Source: Kondoa malvinella | Taxonomy: Eukaryota; Basidiomycota; Agaricostilbomycetes; Agaricostilbales; Kondoaceae | Assembly (NCBI GenBank): GCA_039545315.1 | Contig: BCIM01000001.1 | Span: forward strand, 358,805 to 422,804 | Direction of reading: 5' to 3' | Length of the DNA: 64,000 nucleotides | In this document: positions 44,300-54,694 of the stretch, piece by piece | Layout of the letters: each line of letters starts with the position of its first letter | Position numbering within the stretch: position 1 is the first letter of the stretch | Notes under the pieces: model-generated | Database searches by the model: none | What the model was told of the DNA's origin: nothing | Seen by the model: only the letters and a program-made list of their open reading frames with translations | Position numbers and translations under genes: made by a program

Positions 44300-46612
44300 T
44301 ACTTTGTTTGGCTTGTAATTGGCTGACGGTGTAAGCAGCTATGCCTGAGAAAGTGCAAAGAGCTTGTTCTGTTGGAAAGGAGGGCCAAATTGACGACTGG
44401 ACAAGGTGGTGGAACTGAAAAAAGCGGGAGAATGGAACATCAAAGCGCTCTCGAGCCTTCTGTTTGTCGGGTCGGCGAAGAAGGGACGGCCAAGGAGCGG
44501 AAGTCTGGAGAAGATCGTCTCTTGTGATTCAAATACACCACGGGTATCTCACTTTGCTGTCGCTGGCCAAGCCGTCGTCTCTGTTCAACAGCAGACAGCG
44601 AAAGATGGGTTTTTGCAAAAGATTTGATTGTTGCATCATCGGTTGCCGGAAATCTGGGGTTTTAAGTTCGGTCTTGCCACTGTATTGGCCGCTGACTTGG
44701 GTCCCTCTAGCCAATATACGGTTTACAGGCACAGTAAATCACCGACAAGGCGACAAGCAGCTGAATTGCTCGAGAGTACGGCCTGCAGGCTGCTGAGCCC
44801 CTGAGATAAATAAATGACTTGTCGAGCTCGCGACTGCTCGCGGCCAATCAGACGCGGTGGATCTGGCGGACCGGGTCGGCAATCTGTTATCACTGGTGAC
44901 CAATCTGAATCCATGTTGGCTTTTTAAAGTTTGCCAGTCTTCCTTTTCGGCCCCAGCATGCCTTTTGCGTGGTCTCGACCCGGCCTGACGGAGCTGCTAG
45001 CATCGAGGTTGCACTCCTTTGCTTCCTGTACTGTACATCTCGCGGTGATCGTTGGACTTGCTAGACCGAGCTCGGCGCTGCGGCAAAAGCAAGCCTTGCA
45101 TTGTTTTGGCAATCATACCGCAGCGACGCGGTTCACCTTGGAGATGCAAGAATCTGACAGCGCTGCTCTTCATGTGTGTTCGACGATCCAAGGACAAGCG
45201 CCAGCTCTTCAATAGGCTGGATGAACCCGGTCTCAGGTGTAGCCAATGAAACAAGAGGTCTTGAGCAATCAGCATATCAGCTACGATCGAGTGCACAAGA
45301 TCAGCAGCACTTCTTCAGCTTCTGCACTGTGATTGGATACCTGCTGTATGTTGCAAGCTTCGACGGAATTTCGACGACAGCAAACTTCTTGCTGAGCGTA
45401 AGCAAGAGCAAGACTTCCTTGTGCAGCAGACGGAGGAGAACATAACAAGGCAAGATCTCTTCACATTGTGGAACAGAAGCAAGAAGGTTATGCTTTATCG
45501 CATTCTCTGTTTCCAGGCCAGATTGGAATGACGCGTCACCGACTACACAACTTTGTGACATGCAACTGAAGTAGACGAAGTGCGTTCTTTGGCTTTAAAT
45601 GATGTGCGCGTTGCCTAGATATTGGGAGACGCGTCAAACTAGCTAAGTGATGAAGTCGAAGCGAATTGGCTTGTTCAAGCGGTTTCACGGCGAAATCGAT
45701 GCATGCCATTCATGACACAGTGTCACTCTCCAGTTTCTTACGAGGTCATGGCTGCGTACAAGCACTGTCTTGCAGCGCGATCACGATTGGGAGTAGCGGA
45801 CGGCACCAGTCAGGTCTGTACGAGTCACAGCTCTGGCAATCTTGCGGCGTTTCCTGACGCCTTTCGATAGATTCGCGGTAGAATGTGGCACTAGCAAGGA
45901 CTTCACGAGCTGTATTCAAGCAGACTTGATCCGATACGACGGTCATCAAGGCTTCTTGCTGCCAGCTACGTGTGTAGCTCTTCGCCGGTCTATCACGTCG
46001 CTTGTCTGGTCGTTCTTTGCCTCTAATTCAATCTCGGGCTGTTCCGTTTGTGTGCTTGATTGGCTGTTCAAACGAAAAGAGCTGTGCATGCGAATTCTGC
46101 TGTGAGGCTCTCAATGCCTGAAGCCATCTGTCTAGCCTTTCGTTAACTAGTCTCATCTGTCTGCGCCCTTGTTCAATGCGCAGAAGCTTACCCTATCCTG
46201 TCTGCCCTCGTCATGTTGCTTGAATTTCAGATTGTCCAACTCTTCACTATTACGTGACTGGAGTTTCCTTGGTCTTTTTGGATGGCCCAAAGCAGCATTG
46301 GTATCTCTACAACGAAGCATTTCTGTTATAGTTTTCTTTGTCCAGCCTAGATGATGCAAGAATTGGCTAAGACGCCATTTCAATTGGCTTCTATTCATTG
46401 GCAGTCTGTCTCCATACGTATAGCCTAGCCTCGGGGTAGCACGGCGTCACTTGCTTGCTGTCTTCACAAAGGCAGTCTTTTGCAACTGTTGGAGTGGCAA
46501 CAAAAGCAAACAGTCAAACAAGCTACTTTGGGAAGGCATACAAAGCACGTCCACATTTCATATTGGTATTGTACAAGATTTCCCAAGAAGCACACAGTCC
46601 ACCGCCTCCTAC
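44300..46612. other. Gene-poor stretch, no gene supported
   Basis: About 2.3 kb with no convincing gene, the longest empty stretch in the window. Open frames are short, lack family motifs and occur on both strands. No tRNA, transposon end or tandem repeat was found. The right end approaches the 3' end of dioxygenase copy B, where similarity to copy A begins at about 46600. It may be decayed sequence or a long promoter for the regulator at 44299. Confidence 0.4.
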
Positions 46613-47982
46613 TCAAGCAGCAGGTAATTGACCGCGCAGTTCGCGTTCATGAGCATTAGGAACACCATTGGCATCTGGCGAATCATCGAAGACGGTCGTT
46701 CTTCGCATATCACGAACTTCCATTTGGTCAGAGCTACACCATCACAATCAGCGACAGCAGAAGANAAGAAGTAGAACGGCTCACAATGGAGTTGCGCGAT
46801 GCATGGTGGTAATGTTGGACCACCAAACGAGCTGACCGACTTGTTGCTCCCACTTGACAGTCATGGTGTATTTCTAAACGAATCGTCAATATTGGAAGAG
46901 AAGAAGAAGCAGTCAGACTTACAGGCTGAGAGCACCAATCAAGNAGCTCATTGATCAAAGCCAAACCCTTGTCATCAGGCCAACCCAAGATCCTCTTGGC
47001 GTGAGCGGCAATGTACAGAGTTTTGCGTCCGTCAGGTCCAGTCTGAACCAGTCTGTGGTAGGCAGGCGGCTTGACTGCCATTTCCGTTTCGGTGATTTTG
47101 GCAAATTCTTCAGGGGCAGCGACTTTGCGGGAATGCCTGTTTGATGGAAGAGTAAGCTCATGTGCAAGAATAAGTTTGCAGCAGGCTTACCAGAGATTGT
47201 GCTCGACAACTAGATCTTCGATTTGATCCTTCTTCTCTTGAGGCAAATCGTTGTATGCAGTGCGTACATCAGCGAAGCCACTGGTAGAATGAGTCAGCCC
47301 AAAGCTCGTCGGAATAACGGAGGAACTTACGTGTCGCCTCCAGCCTTAGGCACCTTGTGCGACAGAAGCAACGAGTATTTGGAGCGGCGCTGGTTGAAGG
47401 AAGAGTCGACATGCCAAAGAGCGTTTCCCTCTATATACGCTGTCAGTACTGTTCTGAGATATATAGAACGAGCTTACTGTTGTAGTGCCAGCGGCGCGAG
47501 TCCTTCTTGACCAGAGTACCATCAATGAGCGTGTTCCCGGCATCAAACAGGTACGGCTCGCTGAAGCGGTCAGGCTGATCTGGGCCAGTGAATTTGGGAG
47601 ACCTGGAAAGGCTTCAGCAGGAGATCTGTTGTCTCATGTTTGAACTCACTTTTCGAGCTCTCCGAGCTGCTTGGAGAAGGCGCAATGGGTTTGATCGTTC
47701 AGGCCAGTGTTGTAGAAGACCAAGACGCCATAGTGATTGTGTGCTCTGACCAGCTAAGACAGAGCGATTTTAATATCTCTGAAAGATTGCATGAACGGCG
47801 ATATTGCTCACATCGTCCACGACATCCTGAGGGACCGGCTTGGTGAAGTCAACACCGTGTGCAGAGGCACCTGAAGGAAGGCCGCAGGTTAGGCGCAATT
47901 GACTGTTGCTGGACAAGACATGAGACGCACCAAAAGTGTCGCTAAGAGGGCGACATTCAACTGATCCGAATTGCTTGCTCAT
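46613..47982 (-). CDS. TauD/TfdA-family 2-oxoglutarate/Fe(II) dioxygenase, copy B
   Basis: Complete copy of the enzyme in module A. ATG 47982 (MSKQFGSVECRPLSDTFG), then ASAHGVDFTKPVPQDVVDDV, GVLVFYNTGLNDQTHCAFSK, SPKFTGPDQPDRFSEPYLFD, LWHVDSSFNQRRSKYSLLL (HxD), GFADVRTAYNDLPQEKKDQI, AYHRLVQTGPDGRKTLYIAA, SNITTMHRATPF (distal His) and RDMRRTTVFDDSPDA (Arg). At least eight introns. Two single N bases occur (46765 in an intron, 46944 in coding sequence). The 3' part up to about 47755 is nearly identical to copy A, while the first two exons are clearly diverged. Probable cytosolic enzyme for a small organic acid; the exact substrate cannot be told. Confidence 0.88.
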
Positions 47983-48141
47983 GATGGAATACTATATCTT
48001 GCAAAAGATGGCCAAGATGTCCTGTTTGGAGGACCGCATTTATCGCTCCTCGCATACGGAGAATGCTTTTTTCCACGCGCAAGGCGATCATCTGCCCTTT
48101 GCTCGCGTAGGCGGGTCGGCAGTATTTAGCCTCGTCCGCTC

Positions 48142-48157
48142 GCGTGGCCTAAGCGAG
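48142..48157 (+). promoter_or_regulatory. Candidate shared operator in the divergent promoter, copy B
   Basis: Matches GCGTGGnnTAnnCGAG found at 35281-35296 in copy A, at a similar distance from the transporter ATG. Candidate site only. Confidence 0.3.
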
Positions 48158-48260
48158 TCAGCCTATCACTCGAGGCTTATATATTCTGCTCCTCCTTTCT
48201 GCTCACTCTCCCCGCACCTTTTCTCCACGAATCTTCTCTCCATTCTTCTATCTCGACAAG

Positions 48261-50485
48261 ATGGTCGGACAAGCTGGTACATCTGTCGTTGTTGAGGGCA
48301 TCCCAGTCACATCTCTGTGGGAGAACAAGCGTATCTTTTTCCTCTGTCTCGGTGTTTCTTTTGCTACCTTTCAATGTATGCTCTGCCCTATTCTTGCTTC
48401 TCACACACTGATGATGCCTTGCAGATGGTTTTGATACCGGTATCATCAACGGTTTCCAAGCTATGCAAGGCTTCCTAAGAGTGTGAGTCTATCTCCTGAA
48501 TACAAGAGCAACACTGTTCTGACGCACATTCAGCTTTGGGACCTATAACGCTGGAACTGGACGCTGGGGTATAGAAACGGTCTTTCAACAGCTCATCACC
48601 AGTCTGCTGCAAGTTGGATTGATCATAGCCTCCTTTGGGCTTGGATACTTTTCTCGTTTCGTATGCTTATCCGATCATGCGCTCGTACTTCCTGACATGA
48701 ATGATTAGTTTGGGAGAAGAGCTGGTTTCGTCGCGGCTTCCCTGCTCTCTTTCTTCTCCATTACTATCCAAGAATTGGTGACTGTTCAATGGCCAATCGT
48801 GAGTGTTCAAGGTCTGGTCGATCAATCTTTCTGATCATCACCCACAGTACATTGCTAGACTCATTCTCGGCATCGCAAGTAAGTCTGCAGCCCGTCAGGA
48901 GCCTTCAATCTGCTTATTCTTACTTTTGCCTTTGCCCAGACGGAATGTATGTGAACCTGGTGGTCATGTACATCAGGTGAGCAACTTTCTTCCGTGTCAT
49001 TGGATCCCACCTGACAATTGTCTCAGTGAAACAACTCCGCACTATCTACGTGGTTCTATCGTCTCGTGCTTCCAGCCCATGGTATCAGGAGGAGGATTGA
49101 GTACGTTGTGACTTGCTAATCATGGTGCGTATGCTAATGTGAATGTCCAGTTGGTGCAATCATCAACAACGCATGGAAACAGAATCTCACCAAGCACAGC
49201 TATCAGCTACAGCTTGTCGTCTTGTACATCGTGCCAGTCTGGTTCATGTTCTACTCCTTCTACATGCCCGAGGTAAGATCGCTCATCATCCCATACTGAT
49301 ATCACTGACGGCTTTTCAAGTCCCCTCGATGGCTCGCGACCCGCGGCGAAAACGAAAAGGCCCGGAAAGCCCTCGTCAGACTTAGAGGCAACTCTGTCGA
49401 AGCTCGATTTGTCGAAATGGAACTGCAAGCGATTCTCGAATCTGTTCGCATTGAAAACGAATTAAAGACCGGCTCTTCTTTCATGGACATTTTCCGCGGA
49501 CCAGATCTCAGGCGAACGCTCCTCTGCGTGGGTTGTGCTATACTACATGCTGCTTCTGGAATCAACTTCCTTGTGTCAGTCTATCCTTTGCAGCAGCCAG
49601 ACTGCGCTGACAATGTGTTCAGTGGTTACGCTACAGTTTTTTTCCAGGTTGCTGGCTCGGGTAACGCATTCGTCAATACGACTATCCTCAAAGCTATTGG
49701 CGTCTTCGGTGCCTTGTGCGCGCCCTTCGCTGCTCGCTACATTGGACGCCGTGATATCTTGATTTACGGTTTTGCAACCACTACGATCAGCATGGGCTTG
49801 GTTGCTATCCTCGTCACCGCTCTTCCTGACAGTGCAGCTGCCGGTAAAGCTAGTGAGTGGCTTTAGCGCTGAGGCCTTTACAACGCTGATGTCAAGTTCA
49901 GTGATCGCCTTTGTTTGCGTCTACGAATATGCTTACTCTATCTCCGTTGGTCCTTTGGCATGGGTCTCTGCTGGAGAGATGCCTAGCAATAGACTGCGCT
50001 CCCAGACTTTGTGAGTGCCCTTTCAACTCCCTGCTACGAATTACTTATGCGTTTACCAATACTCAGCGGCTTCTCAATGGCTATTGGTTTCGTCTTCGCT
50101 TGGCTCACTGTATTCACCACACCTTACTTTGTCAACCCAAGAAGCGCAACCTTCCTGGGCGGCAAGCTTGCATGGATCTGGTTCCCTTCAAACCTCGTCA
50201 CCTGGATCTGGCTTGTCTTCTACCTACCAGAAACTCAGAACAGGACGCTTGAAGAGCTCGACGAGATGTGAGCGTCCCGAGCAATTGGTGCTCAACCTGT
50301 ATCTCATTTATTATTATAACAGGTTCCACAACAAAGTCCCTGCTCGACACTTCTCCAAGTATGTCGTCCGTGGGATGGATGGCGTTGATCAAGATAGAAT
50401 TATCGTTGGTCAAGACGAGAAGGAACAGATGGAGAAGTCAGAAGAGGATCGCTTGGAGAATACAAACGTCCTTCCAAAGGTCTAA
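48261..50485 (+). CDS. MFS transporter, sugar-porter type, copy B
   Basis: Paralogue of the copy A transporter. ATG 48261 (MVGQAGTSVVVEGIPVTSLW). Signatures: FATFQYGFDTGIINGF, SETTPHYLRGSIVSCFQPMV, PESPRWLATRGENEKARKAL, GYATVFFQVAGSGNAFVNTT, RYIGRR, GPLAWVSAGEMPSNRLRSQT and PETQNRTLEELDEM. About nine introns at the same places as in copy A. The tail ends NVLPKV. Exon sequences align over the full length without breaks; differences are scattered and mostly conservative, so both copies seem to be under selection. Confidence 0.87.
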
Positions 50486-50647
50486 GAGTGAATTGGAATG
50501 CTGTATATTAGAAACGAGTTGTAACGCTTGAATGAACGCTTATAGGGTATTGCCAACCGCGAGCAGACCGGGGCTAAAAGTGAGGGGCTCCGTGACCGTC
50601 AAGAGACCGCTTTTGTTTTCTGCTAACAACCACCTCAAGCCATCATA

Positions 50648-52618
50648 ATGGCCAAAGCGAGCGGGCAGAAGACGCGCTATACGAGGTCTAGAACTGGATG
50701 CGCGAGTTGTAGGAAGCGACAGTCAGTCTACAGCCTTTGGTAGATGCGCCTTCTATTCGCTCATGTCTACGCCTGGCTATTTCAGTGTCAAATGCACCGA
50801 AGAGCGCCCAGTCTGCGCTGATTGCATGACTCTTGGGCTATCATGCGAATATCCTACACCAAAGCAAAAGATCAACAAGCACAGATCAATTTCTACACGA
50901 GCATGGGAGACCTTCTCGCATTCTGGTTCGCTCGGTCAAGTCGCAGCAGATGCACCTGTCGCGTCGACATCCAAGCTTTCTCCGCCGGAAGAGAATGTGC
51001 CATTGAGCCCAAGCTTGTTCCAACATACGTTGACCAATGTACCTACTTCGCCGGAACTGCAGTCGACATTCGCACTTGGAAGCGAAATAGATGTAGACTG
51101 GCAGCAATTCCTCATACCGGACTTGATCGATACTCGCAGCTCCAGTGTCGAAACAAGTATTCCTAGCGACCAGCAACTGGTCGAGCATTTTCTCTTTTCG
51201 ATGGCACGAAAGGCACAAGACAGAGACCGGCACACCGTTGATTACGCTTCAGCTATCTACCGCCAAGCTGTTCACAACCCAACGCTGTTCGGCACTCTGC
51301 TAGCTTTGAGCGCTATGCACTTGACTCGCGCCGCTCAAGGCAGCTCTGGTCGCAACGAGAACTTTGCCTCTACATTACCATCAGAAGCCTGGAATCGCTA
51401 TCTCTTATACGGACCTACTCCAATTGGAACAGAAGATGGCGCGCGCCAGTCTGGCAGAGATTTGGAATGGCTCATAGCGACCAGCTTGGCTACTTGCGAA
51501 TACGAGATTTCGAGCGCAACAAGCCATGCCAAGCTGCAATCTCAGATTGATCTGGCCTGCAAAGTTTTCGAAAGGATGCCAAGTATGTTTGTGCGTTCAG
51601 AAGACAGATGGATTCATGATGACCTTGCTTGCCAGCCTGTTCCTTCGACAGCTTGGGACCGACAGCAAAACGAATGTGTCTCGTCATTGCCTCTCTCGAC
51701 CTACGTGCCTCTATGTTTGGCTTTGGTCCTTGTCGATTCGTCCAGATGGTCGCTACAGCTACCTTTACAACGAACGCGACTTGTACTCCGGTCAACGATG
51801 ATGGAGATCCATCAGCTCACTTTGCTGGTACATTACGAAATGTCCTCTAGTCAGTCATCATGCTGATACATTACTCTCTGCTGATCAATGAACAGCGTTT
51901 TCTGGCTCTTGGCTCGCATCAGCAGCTTGTACGGCCGTCTATCAAGCAACAACACTTCTACAAACCGTCAGGATATGCTACAATTGGTGCATGAAGTGCA
52001 AACCATTCACATGGAGGTTTGCAACCTCTCGTCGACGCTGGATCCTCCCTACCTCGATCCGCTCTTGTCTATCTCAAGCTACGATAACATGTCGAGTCTC
52101 TCGGTCGCTGTTACGAATGTACTTCTCAGCTCAGCACTCTACAATGCTAGCATCATCTACATCAACAGGCTGCTGCAACGCGTATCGTCGACACCTATAC
52201 CTGGTCAACCAGTGCTGCCGAGATCAACTATACAAGCGGCTCATAGGATTGTTGCAGCTCACATAATTGAGCGCAAATCGAAGCATAATCCTCTCAGGGT
52301 ATGTGGCCGAGATCATTGCATACACACTACTAAGTCAAAGTCTTGGGACAGCCTATTTGGGCGATAGCACTTGTCTTTTCTGCATTAGAAGCTACAGAAA
52401 TCATATCGCTAGATTCAGGTACAACCTGGCCCACATCACATTCTTCCTGCCTGATGTTTTGTTCGCCAGCTTTGAATGGTCTTGCCTACAATATGACCAG
52501 CCGAGACATCGTGCAGAAGGCCGAGATGCTGGTGAAGGACGTCAGGCAGCAAGAATCGACCGGGATCAAGGTGGATATTCGTGAACGGATGCAGCTCATG
52601 GGCGCCTTTGTGCTTTGA
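50648..52618 (+). CDS. Zn(II)2Cys6 transcription factor (Fungal_trans_2 type)
   Basis: Fungal binuclear zinc-cluster regulator. ATG 50648 (MAKASGQKTRYTRSRTGCAS). The cluster CASCRKRQ, then after an intron VKCTEERPVCADCMTLGLSC, gives C-x2-C-x6-C-x6-C-x2-C-x6-C. A Ser/Pro linker is followed by the helical regulatory region typical of such factors (LLALSAMHLTRAA, SLATCEYEISSA, LSVAVTNVLLSSALYNASII), ending RERMQLMGAFVL. Introns near 50720-50790 and several in the 3' half. It starts about 160 bases after the end of transporter copy B on the same strand, so it is a natural candidate regulator for the dioxygenase/transporter genes; this is inference from position. Confidence 0.82.
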
Positions 52619-52842
52619 AGGATGCCTGAGACGATCGGAGCGTTCACTTCATTTGAGGTTGAAGCTGCGTTTCTATGACACCTGTGATTAGACGAGTAAG
52701 CTTTGTTCTTGCCGCGATTGATGAAAGACAAACTCCGTCGCACAGGCAAAAAATACTTAAGTGACCTGCCCTCCACCTTCGCTCTTGCTGGCATTTTTGC
52801 AATGCTTTATCAAGCCACCATCACTTAGGAAGCCATGTCCAC

Positions 52843-54087
52843 TCAAGGCTTGAATTTCAAGCTGCTTTTCAGACCGCCTCCAGCCTTTCCAACCCTTTCC
52901 CACACTGCTGCACCGATGCCTTTCTCCCATATCGCTCCCTCTTCTGGTCGCTCCACCAATATCACATCAACACCTTGCTGTTCCAGTGATCGAAGGCCGT
53001 CGAACAGCTTTGCGGCATGTGATGATGGGGCATCTGTTGGTCCGAACGAGTAGGAAATAACTTCTTGCGACTGCAGCAAAGAAGGCAAAGCACTGGGCTC
53101 GAGATGTAGAAGACCGATCTTGGCACCTGTCTGTACGTAGGACTGGATCACGGTCGCCAAAGGAGAAGAGGCTCTTGGATCGGCCTGAACGCAGATCACA
53201 GGACATGATGGCGCGTAATGCCGATACTTCATTCCAGGCGTAGAAGGTTTCGCTGCCATCGCTTTGTCCTGCCAATCCTTTCCATACACCTTGACCGACA
53301 CATCCAGCCCAGCTTTGTTCAGACAATCTGAAATTTCATCCGAACCAACACCGCCCAGCCTCAAAATTCGCACTTCTCCTTCGCATGTTACTCCGTCAAC
53401 AACTGTACTTTCGAGACCTACATCCGCAGCACCACCATCCAAGATTGTCAACCTCCAATCTGGATCATGTCCATGTTTGGTCAACATGTCGTTATACACA
53501 TGCAGCGCATCGGTTGGGCTTGGTCGACCGGAAACATTGGCCGAAGGAGCAGCTATTGGTCTGTCTGCTTGTTGAATGAGGGCGCGAGCGACTGGATGAG
53601 CTGGCATGCGTACTGCTATAGTCGGTAGCGAGGCGACTACTTCTGGTGCGAATGGTGAAGGCGATGGAAGAGGGAAGAGTAGCGTGAGCGGACCAGGCCA
53701 GAAAGCTTCCATCAGGGCAGAGTAGGATTTGGGCAGAGGGTTTGGAGCGACAAAGCGGTGAAGCATGGCTAGACTGTCGACATGGATGATGAGGGGATTG
53801 TCAGATGGTCTGCCTTTTGCTGCATAGATGGATTGGACAGCTTTAGAGGATAAGGCAGAAGCGCCTAGGCCATAAACTGTTTCTGTAGGGAAAGCTACCA
53901 ATTGATCGGCTCGAAGTAGTGCAGCTGCGGCCTTCAGGGACTCTGCTGTATCTTGATCGGTGATAGTACAGGCTTCATCTGAGCCGAACCGAAGAGAATC
54001 TGGCAGACATCGTTTGATGCTCAAAATTTCATGCATGGTCGAGATTGCTTGGAACTGTTTGAGATTGATACGGCAGCTTCTGAGCAT
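52843..54087 (-). CDS. SUA5: Threonylcarbamoyl-AMP synthase Sua5
   Basis: Makes threonylcarbamoyl-AMP from threonine, bicarbonate and ATP, the first step of the t6A modification of tRNAs reading ANN codons. Single exon, 414 codons. YrdC domain: LRADQLVAFPTETVYGLGA, KGRPSDNPLIIHV, AFWPGPLTLL, IAVRMPAHPVARALI, PIAAPSANVSGRPSPT, LDGGAADVGLESTVVD and ILRLGGV. A linker PSTPGMKYRHYAPSCP leads into the C-terminal Sua5 domain (GLLHLEPSALPSLL, HAAKLFDGLRSLEQQGVDVI). Start at 54087; an in-frame ATG 16 codons later (MHEILSIKR) is an alternative. Confidence 0.95.
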   Translation of the reverse strand: MLRSCRINLKQFQAISTMHEILSIKRCLPDSLRFGSDEACTITDQDTAESLKAAAALLRADQLVAFPTETVYGLGASALSSKAVQSIYAAKGRPSDNPLIIHVDSLAMLHRFVAPNPLPKSYSALMEAFWPGPLTLLFPLPSPSPFAPEVVASLPTIAVRMPAHPVARALIQQADRPIAAPSANVSGRPSPTDALHVYNDMLTKHGHDPDWRLTILDGGAADVGLESTVVDGVTCEGEVRILRLGGVGSDEISDCLNKAGLDVSVKVYGKDWQDKAMAAKPSTPGMKYRHYAPSCPVICVQADPRASSPLATVIQSYVQTGAKIGLLHLEPSALPSLLQSQEVISYSFGPTDAPSSHAAKLFDGLRSLEQQGVDVILVERPEEGAIWEKGIGAAVWERVGKAGGGLKSSLKFKP

Positions 54088-54694
54088 GCACCAAAGGGGC
54101 TTTGGCTGATCAAAACAGCTGTATAGAAGCTGGGAAAAGACGTGTGGGTCACGTGATGCGGCTCCAAGACATGCTCTCTCGAAAATCCTTTCTCTTGTCT
54201 CAACACCTTCATCCTTGTGGTGATCTGCTTCCAGCTTGGCCTCCGACGTCTCTTCAGAGCTTCTTTCATCCGCTGTACCCTCAACAGGTCTGCGGCTCTT
54301 TTGAACGACTTGAAGCTACTGGCTTCTCACGTCTCAGCGCTTACCAGCCCTAGTCTCGACCATAGTAACCGCTGTTGCTGCATTTGCTTTATAGCTTAGC
54401 CATGCTTATTTCGTCCTCGTTTCTTCCAATCAATCATCTACACCACGCACACTACCGCATACAACAGAGAAGCGACGCCGGTCACATCTAGCCTCAAGAC
54501 AGTCCTTACAGATCAACCAGTCAGTTGGCCGCCTGCTGCAACAAGACAGCACAGCGGCTGCAAATCTCTATTCAAGTTTTCTTTACCCCAGCTTTAAAAA
54601 CCATTCTTCGGGCGCTAACATCAAATCACCGAGCGCTATCATCAATCTATCTACTGGCAAACTTACCTATATCATCCCTTGCCGATATTTTACA
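54088..54694. other. Divergent promoter stretch, no gene seen
   Basis: About 600 bases between SUA5 (minus) and the AT-hook gene (plus). Pyrimidine-rich near 54400-54690. No gene is supported. Confidence 0.45.

Larger units (their letters stand above)
46613..50485. repeat. Dioxygenase/transporter module, copy B
   Basis: Second copy of the divergent TauD/MFS pair at 34069-37713, same orientation, about 9 kb away (end of A to start of B). The two divergent starts are 278 bases apart. Unlike copy A, it is followed on the right by a Zn2Cys6 regulator gene. Confidence 0.8.

Noticed and set aside
34069..50485. The duplicated module as a transposon
   Set aside because: No transposase, terminal inverted repeat or target-site duplication was seen; it fits a segmental duplication.
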